A stretch of DNA of 64,000 nt from Nitrospira_E sp052156535 (GTDB lineage Bacteria; Nitrospirota; Nitrospiria; Nitrospirales; UBA8639): contig NZ_JBQKUP010000037.1 of the NCBI RefSeq assembly GCF_052156535.1, forward strand, positions 174,366 through 238,365. The letters run 5' to 3'. How positions within the stretch are numbered: position 1 is the first letter of the stretch; every line of letters begins with the position of its first letter. The translations under genes and the position numbers were made by a program. Shown in pieces: positions 43,341-52,855 of this stretch. The notes beneath the pieces were generated by a model. The model saw nothing but the letters and a program-made list of their open reading frames with translations. It did no database searches and had not been told where the DNA came from.

Positions 43341-45368
43341 ATGAATTTCTCACTGGCTTCCTCTCCAGGTGTATCCATTTCAAAAAGTGAGTTAGGTTGT
43401 GCCATTTTTTGTCTTGTCGGTTTTTTAATCGGGATCCTGGCCAGGTTCGATGCGTTAGGCAACTGGTGTCTGGCTGTAGATGAATTTTATATCGCCAAAT
43501 CGGTGGAACTGATTCAGCAAAAGGGGATCCCGTTATATCCCAGTGGTGGCCTGTACTGGCGAGGGTTGCTCTTTCAGTACTTTGAAGCAGCCAGTACCGG
43601 CCTATTCGGGCTAAATGAATATGCGCTTCGATTGCCAGCAGTCCTGTTTAATCTGTTAACGATCCCCCCCCTCTTTTTATTGGGTAGAAAGCGAATTGGA
43701 AACGTAGGAGCATTTCTCCTAGTAAGCTTTTTTTGTGTTTCAATTTGGGAAGTGGAATTTGCTCGATTTGCACGAATGTATTCTATGTTTCAATGTGCAT
43801 TTCTTTGGTTTCTGTATTATTTTCATGAAGGATTTTTTCTTGGCCGGAAGCGGGCGATTCTTTGGTCCTACGCCATTGCTTCCATTAGCACCCTCATCCA
43901 TGAAGGTGCGATTTTCATGGCTTGTTTATTGTTCCTGCCCCTATTGTTTCGAGGGGTAAGCCTTGTCAATCAGTTGTGGTATGGGATTTGGGCTAGTGCC
44001 ATTATGCTTTTGAATGTTGTTTCTCCGAAGATGTGGTCGTGGCTTTTTCCAGGAAGTTCGGGAAATCCATACCCACAGGGATTCGCGCTTCCTCAGGAGG
44101 GGGGAGGCCCTCTTCTACTTCCAGATCTGTCATTGTGGGAGTCTGTCCTCCTGCGAGGAGATTTTTGGGGTGTGGGATATATGGTACTTGTCCTGATGGG
44201 AATAAGCCTCGCCTATATGGGAATGAAAAATTCTTTATGGGATTGGCGGCAAAAAACCCTTGCATTAGCGTTACTCGGAGCTGGCCTAATGCAGTTGTTT
44301 GGAGTCATGGTGGGCATTCTGCTGGTTTCCTATTTCACCCAAATCCTTGATCCTCGGATGGTTTTTCGCAAGTCTCTTGAAAGGGGTTTTGCCATATTCC
44401 TGGTCTCATGCCTTGGATTCTGGCTTACCGTAGGACTTTTTATAACAACCGGGCATATGGTTATAGAAGGAGGAGAAAGTCTATCTTTGCATAAAATATT
44501 TGCCATTGTCTTTCATTATCCAAGGGTCATGGAGGAGTTTGGCTTTCTCTGGTTTAATGTGATGCCCTATTTAATGACGCTTTCATGTCTTTTCGGTTTC
44601 CTGGTGTTGTGGGGCCGAAGGAATTCCCAACAATTTGTGACTGAACACTTTCTCCTACTGGTGTTAGTTAGTTGCATCCTCATCTTGGGCGTGATCAATA
44701 CGATGTACAACTCAACAAGATATTCATTTTTCCTTTATCCATTGATTCTTCTCTTGTGGTTCGAAGGCGCGCTGGCCGGTAAATCGTGGCTGGATCATAC
44801 GCTATCTCCAAATGCCATTTTGGGAAAAGTCCCTAAGTTTGCGGTAGTACTTTTGGCATTTGGATTATTGCTCTGCTCGGAAGACTTCTCCTTCGCCCAT
44901 ATTATGAATATCGGAAAAGCGGAAGTGAATTTTCGGATGAACGTTTCCGAAGAAGTTTCGGTTCACTACTATCAGCGATCCGATGTTAGAGGTCCAGCCG
45001 ACTATATTAATGAAGCTTGGAAGCCTGGCGATCTGATTGTAAATGCCGTCCCTTCTTCCTCCTTTTATCTTACTCATGAGAACTACATATTTTATGACGA
45101 TCAGTCTTCCTTATTTAGGGAGAATTCCCAGGCTCAAGGAACGAAAGACCGATGGGGAAATTTGATTCTGCATAATAAGGACACCGTCCAAAAGGCTGTG
45201 CAGGGTAGGAAAGGAGCCGTGTGGATTTTGGCCACACCAAGATACCAAATGATGCTGACTGAATGGGTACAAGAGGCACTAGGTAATAATGTTTCCGGAA
45301 TTTATAGCACGAACCCAGGTCGGGATAAGCGAATACAGGTGATCACCGTGGTCCGGAATCCGCCTTAA
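43341..45368 (+). CDS. ArnT/PMT-like polytopic glycosyltransferase (GT39/GT83 type)
   Basis: This 675-residue protein has about 11-13 membrane helices. The first periplasmic loop carries the DEFYIAKSVELIQQKGIPLYP motif near 47-67, the Asp-Glu pair of PMT/ArnT enzymes, and a later loop has EYALRLPAVLFN. A soluble C-terminal part starts near 560. Enzymes of this class take a sugar from a polyprenyl-phosphate donor. The adjacent GT2 pair could make that donor, which is a good functional fit. No ribosome-binding site is evident at the ATG. Confidence 0.8.
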   Translation: MNFSLASSPGVSISKSELGCAIFCLVGFLIGILARFDALGNWCLAVDEFYIAKSVELIQQKGIPLYPSGGLYWRGLLFQYFEAASTGLFGLNEYALRLPAVLFNLLTIPPLFLLGRKRIGNVGAFLLVSFFCVSIWEVEFARFARMYSMFQCAFLWFLYYFHEGFFLGRKRAILWSYAIASISTLIHEGAIFMACLLFLPLLFRGVSLVNQLWYGIWASAIMLLNVVSPKMWSWLFPGSSGNPYPQGFALPQEGGGPLLLPDLSLWESVLLRGDFWGVGYMVLVLMGISLAYMGMKNSLWDWRQKTLALALLGAGLMQLFGVMVGILLVSYFTQILDPRMVFRKSLERGFAIFLVSCLGFWLTVGLFITTGHMVIEGGESLSLHKIFAIVFHYPRVMEEFGFLWFNVMPYLMTLSCLFGFLVLWGRRNSQQFVTEHFLLLVLVSCILILGVINTMYNSTRYSFFLYPLILLLWFEGALAGKSWLDHTLSPNAILGKVPKFAVVLLAFGLLLCSEDFSFAHIMNIGKAEVNFRMNVSEEVSVHYYQRSDVRGPADYINEAWKPGDLIVNAVPSSSFYLTHENYIFYDDQSSLFRENSQAQGTKDRWGNLILHNKDTVQKAVQGRKGAVWILATPRYQMMLTEWVQEALGNNVSGIYSTNPGRDKRIQVITVVRNPP

Positions 45369-45382
45369 TCCTAAGCAAAAGA

Positions 45383-46348
45383 ATGAATTCCTATTCATAT
45401 TCATTGGTAAGTTTACCCTTAGTGTCGGTTATTGTCCCTGTCTATAATGCTGCCCAATTTTTGCGTGAAACTCTTGAATCGATCTTAGAGCAAACCTATA
45501 GGCCATTCGAAATTATTGCCGTGAATGATGGGTCTACAGATTCATCCCTGGAAATCCTGGAGGAATATGCCGATCGAATTCAATGCATTCACCAGGAGAA
45601 TCAGGGTGTAGCCATTGCTCGGAATGTGGGAGTCGAATGCAGTCTGGGGAGCTATGTTGCCTTTTGTGATGCAGATGATATTTGGTTTCCCCGGAAACTT
45701 GAGTGGCAAATGGATATTGTGAAACGACATCCTTGTGTCGGGGTTGTGGCTGGTTTCATGGAGAAAATTGATGAACTGGGTCGAACGCTTGATTCTGATC
45801 AAAAACCCTCAGACTTGCATGATCAGCCCATGAATCTCAAGCAGGTCTTACTCATGGAAGGGAATTTGATAGGTATGTCGACCTCTCTAATCAGGAAAGA
45901 AATTTTCCAGGAAATTGGGGGATTTCAGCCTGGGAATAAAGACCTCAAAGCAGAAGACTATGATTTGTGGATACGGGCTGCAGGAAAAACAAAAATTTAC
46001 TTATCTTCTAAATTTGTTGGTCAGTATCGGGTCCTTAAAAATTCAAGAAGCCATGGAAGTCTGAGGAAGGAATATGGAGCACAATTTCAATTATTGCGAA
46101 TGTACCGAAGTGAATATTCCACTGATTGCTACAAAATACGCAAGGCAAAAATTTATGCCGAATGGGCTGATAGTAGCTTTTTTCAAGGAGAAAGTCATGC
46201 CTTAAAGTTGCAAAAAAAGGCCATAACGTTACATCCAACGCACCTATCTTACTATTTTCGGTTCGGCGGAGAACTAGTCAAAATGAAATTGAAGCGCAGT
46301 CTGCGCAATTTTCAAGAGAAGATTTCCTTTCGTAAGGACATGAGGTGA
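45383..46348 (+). CDS. Glycosyltransferase family 2
   Basis: This 321-residue GT-A enzyme has VSVIVPVYNAAQFLRETLESILEQTY near 15-40, IIAVNDGSTDSS near 45-56, the DXD-type FCDADDIWFPRKLE near 94-107, and ED near 195 as probable catalytic base (KAEDYDLWIRA). No membrane segment is seen. It should extend the lipid-linked repeat unit. The gene lies 15 bases after the GT39-like gene, and its TGA overlaps the GTG of the next gene. Confidence 0.88.
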   Translation: MNSYSYSLVSLPLVSVIVPVYNAAQFLRETLESILEQTYRPFEIIAVNDGSTDSSLEILEEYADRIQCIHQENQGVAIARNVGVECSLGSYVAFCDADDIWFPRKLEWQMDIVKRHPCVGVVAGFMEKIDELGRTLDSDQKPSDLHDQPMNLKQVLLMEGNLIGMSTSLIRKEIFQEIGGFQPGNKDLKAEDYDLWIRAAGKTKIYLSSKFVGQYRVLKNSRSHGSLRKEYGAQFQLLRMYRSEYSTDCYKIRKAKIYAEWADSSFFQGESHALKLQKKAITLHPTHLSYYFRFGGELVKMKLKRSLRNFQEKISFRKDMR

Positions 46349-48066
46349 TTGCATCAACGACATATGACCGTTTGTCCGATTTAGTAGAAGAGCATGGGTG
46401 GCGGGATGGTGTCCGAATCACCCTGAATGAGTTGGGTCCGAACGAGCGAACGGCTTTGTTTTGGGAAATCCATCTTGGTGCCCAGACCGCTTGGATGCTG
46501 TGGGTGGGAAGGACAAATCAAGATACGGTGTTGAATCTTGATGATTCGATTGGAACCACGACGGTAGCTCTCTCCTATTTGTTTTCACATGTGACAGGAG
46601 TATTTCAAGACGAGCCCACGAAACGATGCGCCGTTGCCCGTGCCCGGCAGGATGGCCGCAGTGTTGCGGCGATTTCCATAAATGAGATTAAAGATCAATC
46701 CCCTTTTCAGGAAGGCCAGTTTGATTTGATCTGTCTTTCCAATTCCCGTTTTTGGCTTAAGTCCGATGGAGTGGTCTCCCACACGGGAATGATCTATTTA
46801 TCCAACCTTCTGAAATTTTTAAATCCGAGGGGGATGATCTATTTGGGAATGCGGGAAGATCCATTTTCTCTTCGGTTTGGTATTGGTTCCCAGGAATTAT
46901 GCCATCAGGGACTTGTCTCCTCATTGGAAGGAAGTCCGTGGAGAGTAGTGACTAGGCTTCAGTTCTATCCTGCTTTTGGTCCTATTGAAACAGTGACTCA
47001 GGAGGGGAGTAAGAGATCTTCGGTCAAAGGATGGCGATCCACCCTGAGTAAAATTGTGAAAGGGGAATCATATGGTTTGATTTTAGGGAACTCTTGGTCA
47101 AATTCGTCTTCAGGGGTAATCGGGAATATTGCCAGCCAACATGGGATGGAGCCGTCAGATGAAGCTGATATTAGCGTTTTTGTGGGAACGGCCAGTTCGC
47201 TTGTAGGGAAACTTCCAGATCGGATTGTCCGATTCCCCTTAGGCAAAGGGGCTACGTCACGTTGTCGTAATAATTATGAGACCCTGCAAGCTTTGCAGGG
47301 TCTAAGCCCGGTGGCCATTCCAGCTCCTTCCTGCTCTGGCCGTTTTGGTGATCTGATGTACTTCGAAGAATCCAGGCTGCCGGGGTCTGAGCCAACAGGA
47401 GAACAAAAAAGAGCTTGGAGATCTGACAAGATCACGGCACAAGCTTCTCGCTATCTTCTCCAACTTCATGCAAAAACGTTACAGAGGGTGATCCTTGACG
47501 ACCTGCTCTTTGAAGAGCTGGTGAGCGTTCCTTTTGCAGATTTCATGACCTATTGCAAAGGAACCGATAAAGATGTCTTTGCGAATGTGAAAGCCTTGCT
47601 AAAGAAACGGTTGATGGGAAAAGAGACGCTTCTTGTCCAAACCCATGGCGACTTTAAGCGTACGAATTTACTTGTCAATAAAGCCGGAAAGGTGATGGGT
47701 TTAATTGATTGGGATTTATCCAGAAAAATGGGATTTCCGTTGATGGATTTGTTGTGGTTTTTAGGGTACGAAATGTATTTGAATGCGCGAATACCATTTT
47801 ATCAGGCTATTGTACGAGTGGCTTTTGAGGAAGATCTCTTAAAAAATGATTGCGTGCAATCATATTGGCATGCACTCTGTGTTGGAGATGAAAGTTTACA
47901 AAAGGTTTATGCGGCCATTCTCCTTCTTTATCAATTCCATGAGCATTTAGATTTTTGGCATAAAGCAGATGAACATTGGTTTTCTCATACCATGACGCCA
48001 ATTTTGCGTTCTGCTTTCGAGAAAGCTTTAGGTTCGGTTGTCGAGCCACACTACTCCCTTCCGTAA
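46345..48066 (+). CDS. Methyltransferase-like / APH phosphotransferase fusion
   Basis: This 573-residue protein has two parts. Residues 50-215 look like a Rossmann methyltransferase that has lost its glycine motif (TVLNLDDSIGTTTVALSYL) but keeps the order of strands up to LLKFLNPRGMIYLGM. Residues 265-560 form an aminoglycoside-phosphotransferase-like kinase with the catalytic THGDFKRTNLLV near 431-442 and metal-binding GLIDWDLSRKMGFP near 452-465. APH-like kinases in glycan loci phosphorylate sugars or choline-like groups; the substrate here is unknown. GTG start overlaps the GT2 stop. It lies directly before a flippase gene. Confidence 0.75.
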   Translation: MIASTTYDRLSDLVEEHGWRDGVRITLNELGPNERTALFWEIHLGAQTAWMLWVGRTNQDTVLNLDDSIGTTTVALSYLFSHVTGVFQDEPTKRCAVARARQDGRSVAAISINEIKDQSPFQEGQFDLICLSNSRFWLKSDGVVSHTGMIYLSNLLKFLNPRGMIYLGMREDPFSLRFGIGSQELCHQGLVSSLEGSPWRVVTRLQFYPAFGPIETVTQEGSKRSSVKGWRSTLSKIVKGESYGLILGNSWSNSSSGVIGNIASQHGMEPSDEADISVFVGTASSLVGKLPDRIVRFPLGKGATSRCRNNYETLQALQGLSPVAIPAPSCSGRFGDLMYFEESRLPGSEPTGEQKRAWRSDKITAQASRYLLQLHAKTLQRVILDDLLFEELVSVPFADFMTYCKGTDKDVFANVKALLKKRLMGKETLLVQTHGDFKRTNLLVNKAGKVMGLIDWDLSRKMGFPLMDLLWFLGYEMYLNARIPFYQAIVRVAFEEDLLKNDCVQSYWHALCVGDESLQKVYAAILLLYQFHEHLDFWHKADEHWFSHTMTPILRSAFEKALGSVVEPHYSLP

Positions 48067-48138
48067 ATTTACGAATAGAATTTGTGCAGGCAGAAGTTGG
48101 CAGGTTCTCGTCTATGTTCGTTCTTTTGAAATGGATTT

Positions 48139-49617
48139 ATGAATATTCAGTCAGACATGAAACGGTTATTCAAGCATTCTTCCATTTATGCATTAGGAGG
48201 GATCATTAATCGTGCCGGAGCGTTTCTTCTTCTTCCGCTGTATACCAGTTATTTGACCCCTTCAGAATATGGGACGCTGGAATTAGTGTATGGCGTCTCT
48301 GCGTTAGTTTCTTCTTTGTTGGGTGTTGGTTTGGCACATGCCACCCTCCGATTTTATTTTGAGTTCCAGGATGAGCTGGAACGAAAACATTTGGTGAGTA
48401 CGACGTTGGTCGGTTCCGGTGTCGTGGCCTGTACTGGGGTAGCCCTGTTGTGGTTTGCGACTCCGATCTTGTCCAGGGTCCTATTTGGGTCATCACAAGA
48501 GGCAAGCCTTCTCCAACTTGGCCTTTTGATTCTCATCCTACAATTGTCATCGGAAATTGGCCTTGCCTACTTTCGGGCCAGAGAGTATTCGACCCGGTTT
48601 GTTGTCTCTTCCTTTCTGCGGTTGCTCTTACAAGTAGGGTGCAATTATTACTCCGTGGCTATTTTGGGTTGGGGGGTGTGGGGGATCCTTCTGGGAAATC
48701 TCATGAGTGTCGGGATATCATGGGGCTATGTCGTTGGCACCACGGTGTATGAATGTGGCCTTCGTTTCCATCAAACGAAATTTCGTCAGGTTCTCGAGTA
48801 TAGTTTTCCCTTTCTCTTAAGCACCATCGTTAGTGTTGCTGTTCTTTATTCGGATCGTTTTCTCTTAAAGGCTTTATATGGACTTGAAGCGGTTGGGCTT
48901 TATGCCTTGGCGTTGAAATTCGTGGAATTGGGCAATGTCCTGGTTCTTGAGCCGTTTAGAAACAGTTATGGATCCTTCCGGTTTTCCATTATGAAAAATG
49001 AAAATGTCAAAGATGTACAAGCCAAAATCGTCATCTATATGGCTGCAATGGTTGGGTTATTGGTACTGGGAATTGCAGCATTTTCACCGAGTGTTTTGCG
49101 GATCATGACGACTCAGGAATATTGGCCTGCGGAACTCCTTATCCCGATCCTGGCCGCGGGTCTGTTGGTGTCCAGTTTGGGGTACCCGTTTCAAACCGGA
49201 ATTCTGTATATGAAAAAGACCAAATACCTGTTTTATGTGACCGTTATGGCGGGGATTGTCAAAATCATTTTAAGTATTGCCATGATCCCTAGCATGGGCG
49301 CAATAGGGGCAGGTATTGCATTTCTTTTGGCGGAAGTAGTGAGTGTGAGTAGTATGCTGTTCTATTCGCAGCAGCTTTTTCCTGTTCAATATGATTATCA
49401 GGTCCTGGGAAAGATTGGCGGGATTTGTGCATTACTATTGGGGTTGATTTGGGGAATCCTTTTCATGAAATACGGCGGATTTTTGGGAGCCGGGGTAGCT
49501 ATAGTGTTTTGTTACCCTGTTTTGCTCTTATCTGTCGGGTGCTTTAAGCGGGAAGAAGTAGAGGCGGGGTGGCAGTTCGCTCTTCACCGGATAAAGCGGA
49601 TGATGGGAAAAGCTTAA
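48139..49617 (+). CDS. Polysaccharide flippase (Wzx-like), second copy
   Basis: This 492-residue protein has about 12-14 membrane helices and the flippase N-terminus KHSSIYALGGIINRAGAFLLLPLYTSYLTPSEYGTLELVYG. It also has conserved FPFLLSTIVSVAVLYSDRFLLKALYGLEAVGLYALALKF near 222-260. Together with the polymerase at 55256 it should form a Wzx/Wzy pathway. It is more similar to the general MurJ/RfbX type than to the first flippase at 34284, so it is not a recent duplicate. The ATG (MNIQSDM) has no strong ribosome-binding site. Confidence 0.88.
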   Translation: MNIQSDMKRLFKHSSIYALGGIINRAGAFLLLPLYTSYLTPSEYGTLELVYGVSALVSSLLGVGLAHATLRFYFEFQDELERKHLVSTTLVGSGVVACTGVALLWFATPILSRVLFGSSQEASLLQLGLLILILQLSSEIGLAYFRAREYSTRFVVSSFLRLLLQVGCNYYSVAILGWGVWGILLGNLMSVGISWGYVVGTTVYECGLRFHQTKFRQVLEYSFPFLLSTIVSVAVLYSDRFLLKALYGLEAVGLYALALKFVELGNVLVLEPFRNSYGSFRFSIMKNENVKDVQAKIVIYMAAMVGLLVLGIAAFSPSVLRIMTTQEYWPAELLIPILAAGLLVSSLGYPFQTGILYMKKTKYLFYVTVMAGIVKIILSIAMIPSMGAIGAGIAFLLAEVVSVSSMLFYSQQLFPVQYDYQVLGKIGGICALLLGLIWGILFMKYGGFLGAGVAIVFCYPVLLLSVGCFKREEVEAGWQFALHRIKRMMGKA

Positions 49618-49651
49618 TTAATCCTGTGGTTATGATTTTTCGATTTCTTAT

Positions 49652-51451
49652 ATGGCAAGAGGAAAATCGGGCCGAGGAAAAGTTGTGATCGCTCAACCAA
49701 AAGTTGCTCACGTGGTCCTGAGTCTTCAACCTGGGGGACTTGAACGGTTGGTCTGTACTCTTGTGAGTTCTCCTGTGCTGTCCTCTTTGCCCACCATCGT
49801 CGTCTGTTTGGACGAGCCAGGTGTTCTGGCTCCCGTAGTTGAAAAAGCCGGTTGCCGTATTGTGATGGTTAAGCGCAGGGCAGGCCTTGACGTGGGATTG
49901 ATAGGTCGTTTGGCCTGGGTGTTTAAGCAGGAGGGAGTGACCGTGGTCCACACCCATAGTCTTGATCCCATGCTGTATGCCGGGTGGGCAGCATGGTTCA
50001 CTTCTGTTTCAGTCCGCATTCATACACAACATGATACGTGGCTCAGAACTTACAATTGGAAAGAACGCTTGAAGTTTCGTGTGGCTTCAAGGGTCTTTCA
50101 TAAAATAGTGGGCGTTTCTCAAGAAACCACTCGGGCCTTTGGTCTGTATGGAATCTCCTCTCAGAAGGCGGTAACGATTTTAAACGGCATCGAAGAGAAG
50201 AAATTTTCCAGAACACACAAGGAAGCGAAGCACATTACTATTGAGTCAACCCAGGGCTGCACACAAAAGGAATGGGTGGTGGGGAGCGTTGCTCGACTTT
50301 CTCCGGAAAAAGGGATTCATCATCTTTTGCACGCCCATGCAATTCTTCGATTACGGGGTCTGCCTATTCGGCTTGTGTTGGTGGGAGACGGGCCACAGCG
50401 GAATGATTTGGAAATGCTTGCTCGGACTCTAGGAATTTCTAGAACCGTAGAGTTTATGGGCTATCAAGAACACGTAGAAACGTTCCTTTCCACATTTGAC
50501 TTTTTTGCTCTTCCGTCTATTACGGAAGGAATTCCCCTTTCATTGTTGGAGGCGATGGCTAATGGCCTTCCCGTCGTGGCGACGAATGTGGGAGGAATTC
50601 CCGAGATTGTTGTGCATCAGGAGTCAGGTCTCTTGGTTCCTCCCGGCCAGCCAGAGGCATTAGCGCAAGCTTTAGAACAACTCTTTCGGGATCCCGGTGA
50701 AGCCGACCGAATCGCCAAAAATGCTGTGGACCGAATCCGAGCGCGTTTCGGAATGACTGCCATGTCTGAGGCCTATCGATATCTCTATGGGGCAGAACCA
50801 CCAGCTCAATTTATAAAGAACATCATGAAAGCCAGTCTCCGGATGTTACCACGGAGATGGCTATTATGGCAGGGTGAAGTAACCAATCGTCACATTGCCA
50901 TAACCTTCGACGATGGCCCGGATCCAATTTACACCCCTCAAATTTTGGAGTTACTCAAAGCCTATGGAGTCACAGCCACCTTTTTTCTTGTTGGTGAAAA
51001 GATTGTACAGCACAAAGAGATGGTTGAAAGAATTTTTAAAGAAGGGCATGAAATAGGCAATCATTCCTATACCCATCCTTCTTTCGATTCACTGTCATGG
51101 AAGGAATCCGCAGGAGAAATTGAGAAGACGCAGTCTCTTCTTCAAACCATTACTGGACGTCCATGCCAATCATTCCGTCCCCCATTCGGGAAATTATGCT
51201 TGGGTTCTCTTGTTGGAGCATGGATAGCAAACATGACCTGTGTCATGTGGAATGTTGATCTCAAAGATTTTCAGGCCACGAGCTCGGGAGAAATTCTTGC
51301 TGCACTACAATGCCAACCTCTTCAGCCTGGGGATGTTCTCTTATATCATGGGACTAATCCTCATGCGGTTCAGGCGCTTCCAGTTATATTGGATGCCATC
51401 GTTCGCCAGAAATTTGAAACGGTTTCAATTTCTGGGATGATCAGGATTTGA
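49652..51451 (+). CDS. Bifunctional GT4 glycosyltransferase - NodB deacetylase fusion
   Basis: Residues 12-385 form a complete GT4 enzyme: HVVLSLQPGGLERLVCTL, VGSVARLSPEKGIHHLLHAH near 211-230, and PSITEGIPLSLLEAMANGLPVVATN near 289-313 with the EX7E motif. Residues 395-599 form a polysaccharide deacetylase: ITFDDGPDPIYTPQILELL near 414-432, HEIGNHSYTHPS near 466-477 with the His pair, and RPPFGK near 509. No membrane segment separates them. It could add and then deacetylate an N-acetyl sugar. ATG 49652 has no ribosome-binding site; a GTG at 49685 with GAGGA at 49674-49678 is a strong alternative start. Confidence 0.85.
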   Translation: MARGKSGRGKVVIAQPKVAHVVLSLQPGGLERLVCTLVSSPVLSSLPTIVVCLDEPGVLAPVVEKAGCRIVMVKRRAGLDVGLIGRLAWVFKQEGVTVVHTHSLDPMLYAGWAAWFTSVSVRIHTQHDTWLRTYNWKERLKFRVASRVFHKIVGVSQETTRAFGLYGISSQKAVTILNGIEEKKFSRTHKEAKHITIESTQGCTQKEWVVGSVARLSPEKGIHHLLHAHAILRLRGLPIRLVLVGDGPQRNDLEMLARTLGISRTVEFMGYQEHVETFLSTFDFFALPSITEGIPLSLLEAMANGLPVVATNVGGIPEIVVHQESGLLVPPGQPEALAQALEQLFRDPGEADRIAKNAVDRIRARFGMTAMSEAYRYLYGAEPPAQFIKNIMKASLRMLPRRWLLWQGEVTNRHIAITFDDGPDPIYTPQILELLKAYGVTATFFLVGEKIVQHKEMVERIFKEGHEIGNHSYTHPSFDSLSWKESAGEIEKTQSLLQTITGRPCQSFRPPFGKLCLGSLVGAWIANMTCVMWNVDLKDFQATSSGEILAALQCQPLQPGDVLLYHGTNPHAVQALPVILDAIVRQKFETVSISGMIRI

Positions 51452-51464
51452 TGGAGTGGGACCG

Positions 51465-52655
51465 ATGAAATTTCTCTATCATCACAGAACGCTGGGTCGT
51501 GGGGGGGAAGGGGTCCATATTGCCAGTATGGTTCGGGCTCTTGAAACTCTGGGGCACACGACGAAAATGGCTTCCCCCTCTGGTGTGGACCCTCTGGCAA
51601 TGGCTGGAGATTCGCCAATCGATAAAGGTCAGTCCAAGGTCCAAGGGATAAACCGAATCTGGAGGTTTGTCAGTTGTTGGGTTCCGGATATTGTTTTTGA
51701 AATTCTGGAAATCAGTTATAACCTGGTTGTGTTGTTTCGATTGGGGCCTAAATTAAAGCGACGTGGTCAAGATGTGTACTATGAACGATATGCATTTTTC
51801 ATGTTTATGGGAGTCTTTTTAGCCAAATATTTTGGTTGGCCTGTTTTGCTCGAAGTGAATGAGGTGGTGGGAGTTCAAAGAGCTCGGAACCAGTTGCTTA
51901 TTCCTGTTTCTAAATGGTTTGAAAAAATGGTATTCAAAAAAGCTGATGTGATTTTCACAGTCTCCAGTTTTTTGAAAGAAGAAGTCTTAAGTCGGAGCGG
52001 AAAAGTTGAAGGGGTTTATGTGATTCCCAACGCGATTGATTCCCGAATTCTCGAAAGCCAGGTTACCGGAGAACACATTCGAACGCGTTATACATTCAAT
52101 GGAAGTATTGTGGTTGGTTTTGCCGGGTGGTTTGATACCTGGGACCGGTTAGATCTGCTGATTGATGTGGTCAGAGAGCTTCATAAGGAATATCCTTTTG
52201 TTCGGCTAATGCTGGTGGGTGACGGCCCGATAGCTGATAGGCTCAGGGACCAGGTTCGGCATCATAAATTGGAAGAGGTTGTTTTTTTGACAGGTCCTGT
52301 TCCCAGATCTCAAGTTTTATCCTATATCGCTGCAATGGATATCTGTGTCCTGCCAGATTCAAATGTCTTTGGGTCTCCCATTGTCCTGTTTGAGTTTATG
52401 GGAATGGGGAAAGCCGTAATTGCGCCGGATCTTCTGCCAATTCGGGATATTATTGAAGATCGAAGGGATGGGTTGATCGTACCACGTGGAGATGCTCTTT
52501 CGCTCCGGCAGGCCCTCTCCCTGCTATTGAGCGATAGTGCTCTTCGGATAGAATTAGGTGAGCGGGCCCGCCAAAAAGTTTTGGACAAGCACACCTGGTT
52601 TGAGAACGGAAAACGTGTAGAAGGGTTTGCCTCTGCACTCATGGAAAAAAGGTGA
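51465..52655 (+). CDS. Glycosyltransferase family 4
   Basis: This enzyme of about 396 residues starts KFLYHHRTLGRGGEGVHIASMVRAL. A C-terminal domain follows, SIVVGFAGWFDTWDRLDLLIDVV near 206-228, and then GSPIVLFEFMGMGKAVIAPDLLP near 306-328, a GT4 donor site with a diverged first Glu position. I select ATG 51465 with GGAG eight bases upstream over an in-frame GTG at 51456. It starts 14 bases after the fusion protein stop. A gap of about 200 bases follows, in which I see no gene. Confidence 0.83.
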   Translation: MKFLYHHRTLGRGGEGVHIASMVRALETLGHTTKMASPSGVDPLAMAGDSPIDKGQSKVQGINRIWRFVSCWVPDIVFEILEISYNLVVLFRLGPKLKRRGQDVYYERYAFFMFMGVFLAKYFGWPVLLEVNEVVGVQRARNQLLIPVSKWFEKMVFKKADVIFTVSSFLKEEVLSRSGKVEGVYVIPNAIDSRILESQVTGEHIRTRYTFNGSIVVGFAGWFDTWDRLDLLIDVVRELHKEYPFVRLMLVGDGPIADRLRDQVRHHKLEEVVFLTGPVPRSQVLSYIAAMDICVLPDSNVFGSPIVLFEFMGMGKAVIAPDLLPIRDIIEDRRDGLIVPRGDALSLRQALSLLLSDSALRIELGERARQKVLDKHTWFENGKRVEGFASALMEKR

Positions 52656-52855
52656 GGCGCCTGGTTTCTCCCACCCCGCTATTGCTGTCCACTTAGGATT
52701 GTCGGAAGAATTACCGACATAAATATCATACACTTATCTTCAATCAAGTTTAATCTCTCCTTTTCCTTCTTGAGAAAGAGGCTGTCTGGTCACAGGCTCG
52801 GCTTGAAGAAAATTGGAGGTGTGGATAAATCTCTACCCCCTGAGAAGGAATCGGG

